Of a stretch of DNA of 53,006 nucleotides, positions 17,252 through 24,783 are shown one piece after another (the first letter of the stretch is position 1; each line of letters begins with the position of its first letter). A model generated the notes under the pieces. The model made no database searches, was not told the origin of the DNA, and saw nothing but the letters and a program-made list of their open reading frames with translations. The stretch spans positions 1-53,006 of the forward strand of contig UEHQ01000039.1 of assembly GCA_900489925.1 (NCBI GenBank), read 5' to 3'. The position numbers and the translations under genes are program-made. Origin of the DNA: Hyphomicrobiales bacterium (GTDB taxonomy: Bacteria > Pseudomonadota > Alphaproteobacteria > Rhizobiales > Rhizobiaceae).

Positions 17252-17788
17252 CTAACGAGCGGGAGGAAACTCAAGCTTGCGCACGTCGTAGCCAAGCTGG
17301 CTCGCCTTACGGACCATCCGTCTAAGGAGTGCTTGAGAAGGCACTGTTCTTGAATAGATCCAGAGATTGGTCATTGATGGGTTTGAACTGATGAACCAGG
17401 ACTTATCCGGCGACTTGTAAAGTACCCAGTAATTGAAGGTGATCAACAATGGATAACGGACACGCATCTTGGCCCCAGTCGTCCCGAAATCGACGATCTT
17501 GCCTCTCCCGCGGACCGTTTTCAAACGCCCCGTCGGGGTGTCGGCATGGCAGCCATCTTCCACGATGACCTCATCTGGCATTTCACCCTTTTGATAGGTT
17601 GAATAGCCGGCGACACAGCCTTCGGTGAGGAGCATTGGCGTCCGTGCGATTTCGAGCCAGGTACCCCGATAATGGTCAGGCTGGACCCTTACGACCTTTG
17701 GCGCGGCGGCAACCTGCGTTGCAATGCAAATCGCCGAGGAAAGCGCGATAACGGATCGAAATACCGAGACGCGAATATTCAATGCCAT
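17252..17788 (-). CDS. Exported lipocalin-family protein (Blc-like)
   Basis: This is a 178-residue protein with a Sec-type signal peptide (MALNIRVSVFRSVIALSSAI, cleavage after QVAA). The mature part starts with the lipocalin motif YRGTWLEIARTPM (the G-x-W signature), has CVAGYSTYQ and later FNYWVLYKSPDKSWFISSN, and ends with LWIYSRTVPSQAL (the Blc-type SR motif). Bacterial lipocalins bind fatty acids or lysophospholipids at the envelope. It lies 61 bases behind the minus-strand lipid operon (membrane protein, methyltransferase, DUF1295), so it may carry or protect the modified lipids made there. Confidence 0.85.
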   Translation of the reverse strand: MALNIRVSVFRSVIALSSAICIATQVAAAPKVVRVQPDHYRGTWLEIARTPMLLTEGCVAGYSTYQKGEMPDEVIVEDGCHADTPTGRLKTVRGRGKIVDFGTTGAKMRVRYPLLITFNYWVLYKSPDKSWFISSNPSMTNLWIYSRTVPSQALLRRMVRKASQLGYDVRKLEFPPAR

Positions 17789-17849
17789 GATGATGAACTC
17801 CTAGGTGGACAAGTTTGGCCTGGCGGCGATCTCCAGTGCAAGCTTCTGT

Positions 17850-18371
17850 TCAACGGGCGATCCCGCCATAGCGAAGGGTTATAAAGGTCGTCAGGCTTGC
17901 GACCGCAACGGCGTTCAGGTTCAGCAGGACCGCTAGCTCGTCGCCGCTCCAGTCGTGAAGCGGCTCGCCTATCCACTTTCTCGACAATACGAAAGCCAGA
18001 AAGACAAATGCGGCTGCGGCGCGTTGATACCAGATCTCGCCGGTCCGAAACGAAAGTGCAACGAGCAGGATGCAGGCCCCAAGGAACAGTTCCGTACCGG
18101 AGGCCGTCCCAAAGAGTTTCGTTTCGAACAAGGTGTCGACGGTGCCGATGAGCGGAAGTGCCACGCGGGCGGCGAGACTGGAGTATCGCGCAATAAGGGG
18201 AACCGCCAGGAAGAGTGGTGCGGCAATGACAGAGCCGAGAGACGCCATTACCCCGGTGCCCACCAGGTACCAGACATAGAGAGGATAGAGGGGTTTGTTC
18301 AAAACGATCAACCAGGCAACCGTGACGGTTGCCTGGGTCAGGGGATCGTGCACAGCACGTGCCCCGTTCAT
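17850..18371 (-). CDS. Integral membrane protein of the lipid cluster
   Basis: This is a 173-residue protein with about five hydrophobic segments (for example LIVLNKPLYPLYVWYLVGTG, VIAAPLFLAVPLIARYS, LFLGACILLVALSF, AAAAFVFLAFVLS, AVAVASLTTFITL). ATG 18371 is chosen because it overlaps the stop of the methyltransferase gene by four bases (ATGA). The longer upstream frame runs in the methyltransferase's shadow. I do not recognise a named family with certainty. The position in the operon suggests a partner in lipid modification or transport. Confidence 0.7.
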   Translation of the reverse strand: MNGARAVHDPLTQATVTVAWLIVLNKPLYPLYVWYLVGTGVMASLGSVIAAPLFLAVPLIARYSSLAARVALPLIGTVDTLFETKLFGTASGTELFLGACILLVALSFRTGEIWYQRAAAAFVFLAFVLSRKWIGEPLHDWSGDELAVLLNLNAVAVASLTTFITLRYGGIAR

Positions 18372-19396
18372 GGTGTCGGCGCCATCAGGTAATGCCCGAC
18401 GTCCCAGATATCGCCATTGTCGTGACCAAAAAGGCCGGCGGTCGAGAGGAAGAACAACCGCCAGCGGCGCAGCCACAAAGATTCCTTCTTGCCGTAGACC
18501 TCCCTTAGGATCGGCTGGATGGAGGCAATTTCCCGGTCGAAGTTCGCAAGCCAGTCGAGAGCCGTGCGGCGATAATGCACTCCGGACCAACGCCATTCGT
18601 CCTCGACGTGAAAGAGGTCCGTAAAGCGATGCGGCAGGTCGTGCGCCGGCATTATTCCGCCAGTGAAGAAATGTCGCGCGATCCAGTCCGAGGGATCGTC
18701 GTGATCGAAACGGTACGAGCGGTTCTTGTGGGTGAAGACGTGCAGAAAGAGCCTGCCGTCGGGTTTCAACCAGCCGCGCACGCGTTCCAGAAGCGCGCGC
18801 CAGTTGGACATGTGTTCAAACATTTCGACGGAAACCACGCGGTCATAGCGCCCTGCCGTCGTGAAGTTGTTCATGTCGGCGGTGATGACCTTCAGGTTGG
18901 TCAGGCCCTCCCTTTTCGCAAGATCTAGGATATAGGCCCGTTGAGACGAGGAATTGGAAACCGAGACGATCGGCGAGTTGGGGAAGCAGCGCGCCAGATA
19001 AAGGGACAGTGATCCCCATCCACACCCCAGTTCCAGAATGCTCATGCCGTCCTGGATCCTTGCGTGACTTACAGTTTGCGCCAGCGCGTAACTTTCGGCC
19101 TCCGCAAGACCGGATTCGGCAGCCGGATAGAGGCAGCAGGAGTATTTCCGCTGTGGTCCCAGTGCCAGTCCGAAGAATTCCGAAGGTACCTCATAGTGCT
19201 GACGGTTTGCCTTATCCGTATGGATCGCGACAGGAAAGTGCTCCATGGTCTTTACGAATTCGTCTTCCTCCGCAGCCGAACTCACAGCCAGCCTGCGCTT
19301 CGTTCGGCCGCAGAGAAAGTCGATGCCTGCAAGCGTCATGCCGTCTAGAAGAGGCGCGCGCTCGACCGTGTTGATCGCGAAGGCCAACATGTTCAT
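18368..19396 (-). CDS. CFA-synthase-family SAM-dependent methyltransferase
   Basis: This is a 342-residue protein of the cyclopropane-fatty-acyl-phospholipid synthase family. After an N-terminal lid it has HYEVPSEFFGLALG and YSCCLY, then the SAM motif ILELGCGWGSLSLYLA (residues about 120-135), MNNFTTAGRYDRVVSVEMFE and GRLFLHVFTHK, and a C-terminal part with DWLANFDREI. E. coli Cfa cyclopropanates unsaturated acyl chains. Members in sigma-E/ChrR-type clusters may methylate instead, towards furan fatty acids. Which reaction applies cannot be read from sequence. It overlaps both neighbours by four bases, indicating a coupled operon with DUF1295 upstream and the membrane protein downstream. Confidence 0.88.
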   Translation of the reverse strand: MNMLAFAINTVERAPLLDGMTLAGIDFLCGRTKRRLAVSSAAEEDEFVKTMEHFPVAIHTDKANRQHYEVPSEFFGLALGPQRKYSCCLYPAAESGLAEAESYALAQTVSHARIQDGMSILELGCGWGSLSLYLARCFPNSPIVSVSNSSSQRAYILDLAKREGLTNLKVITADMNNFTTAGRYDRVVSVEMFEHMSNWRALLERVRGWLKPDGRLFLHVFTHKNRSYRFDHDDPSDWIARHFFTGGIMPAHDLPHRFTDLFHVEDEWRWSGVHYRRTALDWLANFDREIASIQPILREVYGKKESLWLRRWRLFFLSTAGLFGHDNGDIWDVGHYLMAPTP

Positions 19397-20199
19397 GATT
19401 GTTTTCCTTGATGGGCGGGATCGGATTTTCGGGGACCTGGAAAGAACGCGTTCACACGGGCCTGAAGCGCGCGAAACTTTTCGCCGCGCGAACGCAGCAT
19501 GTGCTCCTCAAGCGGTGGAATTCCGGAGACATGCACGAGCAGCCAGTACATCAGGAGCGGCGCCAGCATCGAAAGCCAACTCCAGGGCAATGGGCTGAGG
19601 GCAAGGAGCGGCCAGGAGCACCAGAACAGCCATTCGAAGAAATAGTTTGGATGGCGGGAATAGCGCCACAGTCCGATCTCGCAGATCTCCGTCTTCGCCT
19701 GTGAGGTTTTACGGAAGCGCGCCAATTGCGCGTCTGAGACGGCCTCCCCGACGAGACCGATCGTCGCCGTCAACATAGCGATGCTATCGAATAGGTCGGG
19801 AAAGTGTGTTGCCTTCGTGGCGGCAAAATAGACCGACAGAACCAGGATGAGGGCGGTGAACGCCTGAATCTGAAGGAACAGAAATAGTCGCCAGGCGGCC
19901 CTGTCGCCCCAATCCGCGATCAGTTTCGCGTATCGCGGGTCTTCGCCGAAAGCTCTCGTGCGTGAACCGATATGGCCACCAAGACGAAGCGCCCAGGCTG
20001 AGATCATAGCGAAGACAGCGATGCGCCTTGCGATATCGCCATCGGCATAGAGAGCTGCGATCCAGCTGCCGCCGCCAATTGCAAAACACCAGATCGTATC
20101 GATCCAGCCGCTCATGCTAGTGGTTCGTTGGACCGCCCAGGCGATCGACATTGCGAGCGATAGCCAGGCGGCAATAAGCATTATCAGAGCCAAGTCCAA
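19393..20199 (-). CDS. DUF1295 membrane protein (steroid-reductase-like fold)
   Basis: This is about 268 residues with several membrane helices, typical of DUF1295. TTG 20199 is the best start because GAGGGACATC lies directly before it; ATG 20181 is the alternative. The family signature region is GLWRYSRHPNYFFEWLFWCS with an earlier RAFGEDPRYAKL, and a late GIPPLEEHMLRSRGEKF. Proteins of this fold use NAD(P)H or SAM to modify lipids or sterols. It is the first gene of the minus-strand lipid operon and overlaps the methyltransferase start by four bases. It faces the FAD enzyme gene across a 184-bp divergent promoter region. Confidence 0.85.
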   Translation of the reverse strand: MDLALIMLIAAWLSLAMSIAWAVQRTTSMSGWIDTIWCFAIGGGSWIAALYADGDIARRIAVFAMISAWALRLGGHIGSRTRAFGEDPRYAKLIADWGDRAAWRLFLFLQIQAFTALILVLSVYFAATKATHFPDLFDSIAMLTATIGLVGEAVSDAQLARFRKTSQAKTEICEIGLWRYSRHPNYFFEWLFWCSWPLLALSPLPWSWLSMLAPLLMYWLLVHVSGIPPLEEHMLRSRGEKFRALQARVNAFFPGPRKSDPAHQGKQS

Positions 20200-20383
20200 G
20201 ATGTCCCTCGATTTTTCAAACCATTTCTGACTGGCGTCTACGGCTCTTTCGACGCGTCGGTTCTGGTTGAACTGAAAAAAATCCAAAAAAAGTCGCCGCG
20301 CACAAAACCATCCGGGACAACTTCTCGTAACGCCTCGGTAGACGACGAACAAAGTCATGCAGACGATGGGTCAAGGGGAATTG
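20200..20383. promoter_or_regulatory. Divergent promoter region of the two lipid operons
   Basis: The 184 bp between DUF1295 (minus) and the FAD enzyme (plus) must hold both promoters. It contains an A-rich run (gaaaaaaatccaaaaaaag, about 20267). I did not find the TGATCC-N16-CGTATA form seen in front of rpoE, nor GGAAC-N17-CGTT, so control by RpoE is not visible here in its consensus form. Confidence 0.5.
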
Positions 20384-21754
20384 ATGACGTTCTACAAGCG
20401 GACCGGGGGCGCGAAGCGCCTGAACATTGCAGTCGTCGGAAGTGGAATATCGGGGCTCTCGGCGGCATGGCTGCTGTCGCAGCGACACGACGTGACAGTA
20501 TACGAAGCAGCGGACCGCGTCGGCGGACATAGCAATACCGTCGAATTCGAGAGCCCCTATGGCCCTGTTGCGGTCGATACGGGCTTCATTGTCTATAACG
20601 AGGTTACATATCCGAACCTGACGGCCCTGTTTGAAGCGCTAGGCGTGTCGACAGTGGCTTCCAATATGTCATTCGCCGTATCGCTCAACGACGGAGCCTT
20701 TGAATATTCGGGGGGGACCGGACTGGGGTTGTTGGCCCAGAAGTCCAATCTCCTTAGCCCGCGCTTTTGGTCGATGATGCGTGATCTCCTCCGCTTTTAT
20801 CGCAGCGCGCCGCGTGATCTTTCGATGATGGGCGGGATTTCGCTTGACGATTACCTCGACCGCAACGGCTACGGCAGCGCCTTCCGTAACGATCACCTGT
20901 ATCCGATGGCGGCGGCGATCTGGTCCACGCCGGCCATGCAAGTCGGTTCTTATCCGGCGTCGGGCTTCGTGAGGTTTTGCTGCAACCATGGACTGCTCGA
21001 ACTCTGGGATCGGCCGGTCTGGCGCACCGTAGAGGGGGGAAGCCGCGAGTATGTTGCGCGCATGACCGCTCGCTTTGTCGACGGGATCCGTACGTCCACG
21101 CCAGTCAAGTCCATCCATCGTATGCCCGGTCGTGTGGAAATCCGCGACATGCGTGGCGGCCGCTCTGCTTTCGACGAGGTCGTGATAGCAACCCATGCCG
21201 ATCAGGCGCTCAGCATGCTTTGCGACGCGAGCGCGGATGAACGCCGGATCCTTGGTGCCTTCCGGTATTCGCGCAACGAAGCAGTGCTGCACGGCGATAC
21301 CGCACTCATGCCGAAGCGCCGTGCCGCCTGGTCTTGCTGGAACTACCTCGCGGAGACGAGGGAGGGCTCGATCCAGCCCTCGATCACCTACTGGATGAAC
21401 AAGCTGCAGCCGCTCGGGGCCGCCCCCCCGACCTTTGTCACACTCAATCCGCGTCGCGGTCCCCGTGAAGAGACCGTCATTCGCCGTGTAGTATACGAAC
21501 ATCCGATCTTCGATCTCGGCACGGAACGCGCGCAACAGGAAATCTGGTCGCTCCAGGGCGTGCGCAACACCTGGTTCTGCGGAGCGCATTTCGGCGCGGG
21601 CTTCCACGAGGACGGGATTCAGGCAGGGCTAGCGGTTGCCGAGGATCTCGGCGGCACGAGGCGGCCCTGGCAGGTGGCGAATGAAAGTTCCCGTATCGTC
21701 CGCAAGCCGATGATCGCGCCCGTCGATCTTCCGGTCATGGAGGAGCTGGCATGA
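20384..21754 (+). CDS. FAD-dependent oxidoreductase of the COG2907 type
   Basis: This is about 456 residues. ATG 20384 follows AAGGGGAATTG; ATG 20357 is an alternative. The dinucleotide-binding motif IAVVGSGISGLSAAWLLSQ and the following VYEAADRVGGHSNTV mark an amine-oxidase/desaturase-type flavoenzyme. Other markers are VDTGFIVYNEVTYPNLTALF, MAAAIWSTP and the C-terminal FAD segment TWFCGAHFGAGFHEDGIQAG. Such proteins sit next to CFA-like methyltransferases and DUF1365 in sigma-E/ChrR regulons, where the flavoenzyme is linked to desaturation of methylated acyl chains on the way to furan fatty acids. That role is known from homologues and inferred here. The next start codon overlaps its stop. 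Confidence 0.85.
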   Translation: MTFYKRTGGAKRLNIAVVGSGISGLSAAWLLSQRHDVTVYEAADRVGGHSNTVEFESPYGPVAVDTGFIVYNEVTYPNLTALFEALGVSTVASNMSFAVSLNDGAFEYSGGTGLGLLAQKSNLLSPRFWSMMRDLLRFYRSAPRDLSMMGGISLDDYLDRNGYGSAFRNDHLYPMAAAIWSTPAMQVGSYPASGFVRFCCNHGLLELWDRPVWRTVEGGSREYVARMTARFVDGIRTSTPVKSIHRMPGRVEIRDMRGGRSAFDEVVIATHADQALSMLCDASADERRILGAFRYSRNEAVLHGDTALMPKRRAAWSCWNYLAETREGSIQPSITYWMNKLQPLGAAPPTFVTLNPRRGPREETVIRRVVYEHPIFDLGTERAQQEIWSLQGVRNTWFCGAHFGAGFHEDGIQAGLAVAEDLGGTRRPWQVANESSRIVRKPMIAPVDLPVMEELA

Positions 21755-22095
21755 GGGACGTTCCACCGTCACGGCACGAGATTGGGGTAAAAGCCGTTTG
21801 CCTGCGCTCGCCTCCGCGGCTGTCAGGGGAGCCCATGTTTTCGCGGCGATACCAGATTGCCCTTTCCCTCAGGCATCAATCGACGTGGCAGCGAGCGGAA
21901 AACGGCGGAGTTCCGTCGTCCGGCCGATTGCGGGTGCGCAGGACCGAAAGCAATGAGTGGCACTCCTATACCCGTACTCCGAAAGGAGCCGCGGTTGAAA
22001 CCGCGACAGGTGGCGATCGCTGCGCAGGTTTCGAAGAGCGCTTCAACCAGTTCCGGCACTACCGCCCACCACGAGTTCGGCATCAAATGCGGTAG
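21751..22095 (+). pseudogene. Possible remnant at the position of DUF1365
   Basis: A 114-codon frame starts at ATG 21751, overlapping the FAD gene stop by four bases (ATGA), as DUF1365 genes commonly do in this cluster. The product (MRDVPPSRHEIG..., rich in Arg, Ser and Pro) does not resemble DUF1365 or any family I know, and looks out of frame. Either a DUF1365 gene was deleted here or this is a chance frame. No function is assigned. Confidence 0.3.
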
Positions 22096-22152
22096 GATCA
22101 ATGTCGGGCTTTACACCGTCGAACCTGAGCGCACGGACAATGGAGAAAGCAC

Positions 22153-22524
22153 ATGAGGTCATTCATCCTGACAGCCGCCGTTTTCGTTTGGGGCTACGCC
22201 GGTATCGCACTTGCTGCTGAGATCGATGGTCAGTGGGCGAGGGGAGATGGAAACGCCACGGTCATCATCGCTCCTTGTGGTACCGACATTTGTGCCGTCA
22301 ACACCTGGATCAAGCCCGGAACGCCCAAGGAAAAGAAGGGTGACAAGCTCGTCATGACGATCAAGTCGGGTGTCGACGGGGTCTATTCCGGTAGAGCCTA
22401 CGATCCTCAGCGTGAGTTGACTTATAACCTCACCGTGACGGTCAACGGCGACAAGATGACCACGCGAGGCTGCATCGTGGCTGGTATCCTTTGCAAGGCA
22501 ATCGACTGGACGCGGATGAACTGA
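22153..22524 (+). CDS. DUF2147 exported protein
   Basis: This is a 123-residue protein with a signal peptide (MRSFILTAAVFVWGYAGIAL, cleavage after LAA). The mature part has IDGQWARGDGNATVIIAPCG, WIKPGTPKEKKGDKLV and YDPQRELTYNLTVTV, ending RGCIVAGILCKAIDWTR, the usual DUF2147 layout with a conserved W-x-R-x-D-G start and cysteines at both ends of a likely calycin-type beta barrel. The start ATG 22153 follows GGAGAAAGCAC. Its ligand is unknown, and it could be a small lipid-binding periplasmic protein like the neighbouring lipocalin. It shares the plus-strand operon with the FAD enzyme and DUF2177. Confidence 0.85.
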   Translation: MRSFILTAAVFVWGYAGIALAAEIDGQWARGDGNATVIIAPCGTDICAVNTWIKPGTPKEKKGDKLVMTIKSGVDGVYSGRAYDPQRELTYNLTVTVNGDKMTTRGCIVAGILCKAIDWTRMN

Positions 22525-22550
22525 TGCGGCCGATCTTGAAGGAAATGAGG

Positions 22551-22973
22551 ATGAAGCAATATTCAATCGCCTATCTTGCCACACTTGTTGTCTTCGTCGC
22601 GATCGACTTTGTCTGGCTGAGTACCATGGCGGACAGGCTCTATCGTCCGATCCTCGGGAACATGTTGGCCCCGGACTTCCGTGTGGCTCCCGCTATTGCC
22701 TTTTATCTTCTCTATGCTGCCGGCTTGAGCTTCCTTGCGGTAAGGGCAGGCCTCATGTCTGGTTCGCTACGAACCGCATTGCTTCATGGCGCTGTGGTCG
22801 GACTTACATCCTATGCCACCTACGATCTGACAAATCAGTCGACGCTCAACAACTGGTCGACCCTCCTCACGCTCGCGGACCTGACTTGGGGGGCATTGCT
22901 TTCTGCGCTCGCCGCCGCAGCAGGTTTCTGGATCACACGACAGTTTGTCGAATATTTGGACCGGCAGAGATGA
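22551..22973 (+). CDS. DUF2177 membrane protein
   Basis: This is a 140-residue protein with four predicted membrane segments. ATG 22551 is chosen because AAGGAAATGAGG lies just upstream. The family words VFVAIDFVWLSTMADRLYRP, HGAVVGLTSYATYDLTNQST and DLTWGALLSALAAAAGFW are present. Members are frequent neighbours of COG2907 flavoenzymes and CFA-like methyltransferases, but no activity is assigned. It is the last gene of the plus-strand operon. Confidence 0.88.
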   Translation: MKQYSIAYLATLVVFVAIDFVWLSTMADRLYRPILGNMLAPDFRVAPAIAFYLLYAAGLSFLAVRAGLMSGSLRTALLHGAVVGLTSYATYDLTNQSTLNNWSTLLTLADLTWGALLSALAAAAGFWITRQFVEYLDRQR

Positions 22974-23200
22974 CTCGTTTCCATCGTGGAGCCAGTTTCG
23001 CTTCGCGAATTGCTAGGCATCGAACGTCCAACCGGGAGGTTCGCGTCTTTTGAAAGATGTCTTCGCGACGCATCGAGGTCGGCTTCGCAAGGTGCCCAAC
23101 CTGGAGCAGCGGTTACCCTACTTAAGCGGCCAATCCGAAGGCAACCGCCTAGGTTAACCCGCCAAGTGGTCGGCTGCGAAGAGTCCGCGGGCTTTCAGTC

Positions 23201-23410
23201 TTAACCTCGATGAGGCTCGATTCTGCCGGATACGTGCGACAGTTCCGCGGCCGTCCGCGCCAGCCTGAGTGTCCTCAGGCTTTGTGTTTTCTTGTCCCGC
23301 GCCGCCGTTTCAGCCTCGAGGATGCTGCGAACGCTGGCCTTCGTTTGCGCGGCCTTTGCGTCCGAGGAGAGTTTCTCGGGTTTGAAGAAGTTTTGTTTGG
23401 TTGCGATCAT
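23201..23410 (-). CDS. Small charged helical protein, cold-shock module family A (copy 4)
   Basis: This is a 69-residue protein from ATG 23410. Its C-terminal half reads AARDKKTQSLRTLRLARTAA, matching QARDAKTLRLREARLARE of the copy at 11244. The N-terminal half differs (MIATKQNFFKPEKLSSDAKA), so only the motif half is shared. It starts eight bases behind the family-B gene and ends the minus-strand module cspA-small ORF-B-A. Confidence 0.65.
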   Translation of the reverse strand: MIATKQNFFKPEKLSSDAKAAQTKASVRSILEAETAARDKKTQSLRTLRLARTAAELSHVSGRIEPHRG

Positions 23411-23418
23411 GATTTATC

Positions 23419-23628
23419 TCACGGTTCCTTGTCCGCAATCAGCATCCGCAGTGCAGCGTGCTCTGGACCCTGGGGATCAAGCGATAGAAATCGCTCGATC
23501 CCATAGCGTGTCTCGCCTGCGCCCGCGGCGTTGTTAGCACGGTGTAATACAAAATCCCAATCTCCCACGCCGCGGTCTAGGAACCATCGGTCGCCGCTGC
23601 TGCTATTGGCGAATTCGGAAAGTTCCAC
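23419..23628 (-). CDS. Small GDRWFL-motif protein, cold-shock module family B (copy 2)
   Basis: This is a 69-residue protein starting at GTG 23628 with GGAG six bases upstream. It reads (M)ELSEFANSSSGDRWFLDRG, FVLHRANNAAGAGETRYG and FLSLDPQGPEHAALRMLIAD, matching the protein at 1037. The function is unknown. It lies between a small basic ORF (30 bases upstream) and the family-A gene (8 bases downstream), a tight operon. Confidence 0.68.
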   Translation of the reverse strand: MELSEFANSSSGDRWFLDRGVGDWDFVLHRANNAAGAGETRYGIERFLSLDPQGPEHAALRMLIADKEP

Positions 23629-23658
23629 GTCGCACTCCTTTCGGTTTAGAGACCACGG

Positions 23659-23829
23659 TCAGCTTTTTCGAGAGTTCCGGCGACTGCTATCATTCTTGCC
23701 TTTGGCAGAAGACGTCTTTGCATCATAAGCCTGCCCGAAGTTCGTGCCCCCGAGATGGCCGCCGCCGCTGGTGTTTTTCACCTGACGTACCGCCCGCTGA
23801 ATCTGTTGCTCGGCGCTTGTCTTTTTCAT
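23659..23829 (-). CDS. Small basic hypothetical protein in the cold-shock module
   Basis: This is a 56-residue frame starting at ATG 23829 with AAGGAAAAATATCC upstream. The product begins MKKTSAEQQIQRAVRQVKNT and contains GGGHLGGTNFGQAYDAK and a Ser/Lys/Arg-rich tail. It resembles small Gly-containing hypothetical proteins of rhizobia but has no known function. It is placed just after the cspA terminator and before the family-B gene. Confidence 0.55.
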   Translation of the reverse strand: MKKTSAEQQIQRAVRQVKNTSGGGHLGGTNFGQAYDAKTSSAKGKNDSSRRNSRKS

Positions 23830-23841
23830 GGATATTTTTCC

Positions 23842-23877
23842 TTGGGAAATGAAAGAACGTCGGGTACCTGTCCCGAC
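23842..23877 (-). terminator. Terminator-like hairpin after cspA (minus strand)
   Basis: The minus-strand stem GTCGGG/CCCGAC with a seven-base loop (23877-23859) is followed by GTTCTTTCATTT. It lies about 55 bases after the cspA stop, matching the position of the terminators behind the two plus-strand cspA copies. Confidence 0.5.
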
Positions 23878-23930
23878 ATGGAAACATAGGGGCTATGCCA
23901 GCTCGGCCGTGACCAGAGAGCTGAAAAAGA

Positions 23931-24140
23931 TCATGCCACCTGGAGATTCTCGGCGGCGCTCTTTCCGGAGCGGCGGTCCTCGACGATGTCGAAGCTTACC
24001 TTCTGGCCTTCAGAGATGAAGCTCATTCCAGAGCGCTCAACTGCGGAGATGTGGACGAATACGTCCTTCGAGCCGTCGCTAGGCTGAATGAACCCGAAGC
24101 CCTTGGCACTGTTGAAAAATTTGACGATACCGGTGTTCAT
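23931..24140 (-). CDS. Cold-shock protein (CspA family), divergent copy
   Basis: This is a 69-residue CSD protein. ATG 24140 is chosen over the upstream frame because GAAAGGGATAATCGTC precedes it and the N-terminus MNTGIVKFFNSAKGFGFIQP fits the family. RNP1 (KGFGFIQP) and RNP2 (DVFVHISAV) are present. It differs clearly from the two identical plus-strand copies (for example RSGMSFISEGQKVSFDIVED), so it is a separate paralogue, not part of the duplication. It heads the minus-strand module with the small ORF, family B and family A. A leader of about 100 bases with no other gene precedes it. Confidence 0.93.
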   Translation of the reverse strand: MNTGIVKFFNSAKGFGFIQPSDGSKDVFVHISAVERSGMSFISEGQKVSFDIVEDRRSGKSAAENLQVA

Positions 24141-24489
24141 GACGATTATCCCTTTCAATCGCACGACTAGTCGCTGCCCGACGCACGTCGTCGGCAGTCA
24201 ATGATCGATGTCTGAAAGAAAAGGTTCGCCAGCTGCGCTGGTGCGCAAAGCAAAGCTCAAAAAGCAAAATCCGATGTCACATACTTAATCAGGATGCTGA
24301 CTTAATCAAGCCGTTGAAGGACGTTAATTTTCAAAGCCTCTGTGAAAACCTGGGCATTCCTTGTGTGCATGCGCGAGATGAGTGGCATTGTCTTTGCCGC
24401 AACAAGAGCGCATGCTGCATGCTTCGGTAGCCATTTTAAGGGCGCTGCTGCTCAGGGGTTTGCCCTGGCCCCAACGAAAGGAGGACGTG

Positions 24490-24783
24490 ATGTCTTCCGA
24501 AACCAATTCCGAGATAACATCCCGCAACCTTAGCCGTGTCAGTGGCTTCGGCTATCGTGAGAATATTTCCACTCGCTCGGTTCGCGACAGCAAGAAGGAC
24601 TTGCCCGGGCTTTTGCGCAAGCTTCGTATCGGGATTATCGGCAAGCGCATCACATCGTGCGGCCCGTCCGATGGGTCGGCGCCGCGAGCGACCACATCTA
24701 TGACAATTGCGGGGTCTTCGAGTTTGTTGGTTTCGCTCCTGGGTGTCAGCCAAGGCTGGCCTGCGTCACCAACACCAGCCTAG
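24490..24783 (+). CDS. Hypothetical small protein with a strong ribosome-binding site
   Basis: ATG 24490 is preceded by AAAGGAGGACGTG, close to ideal. The frame gives 97 residues, beginning MSSETNSEITSRNLSRVSGF and then YRENISTRSVRDSKKDLPG. From about codon 50 the composition turns Ser/Pro-rich and less protein-like, while the third frame reads DHIYDNCGVFEFVGFAPG, so a frameshift is possible. No family recognised. It may be a decayed gene. Confidence 0.35.
   Translation: MSSETNSEITSRNLSRVSGFGYRENISTRSVRDSKKDLPGLLRKLRIGIIGKRITSCGPSDGSAPRATTSMTIAGSSSLLVSLLGVSQGWPASPTPA

Noticed and set aside
20200..20383. RpoE or EcfG consensus promoter between the lipid operons
   Set aside because: I looked for TGATCC-N16-CGTATA and GGAAC-N17-CGTT on both strands and found neither; only an A-rich tract is present.
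20669..21607. 312-codon minus-strand frame
   Set aside because: It is fully antisense to the FAD oxidoreductase, with typical shadow composition.
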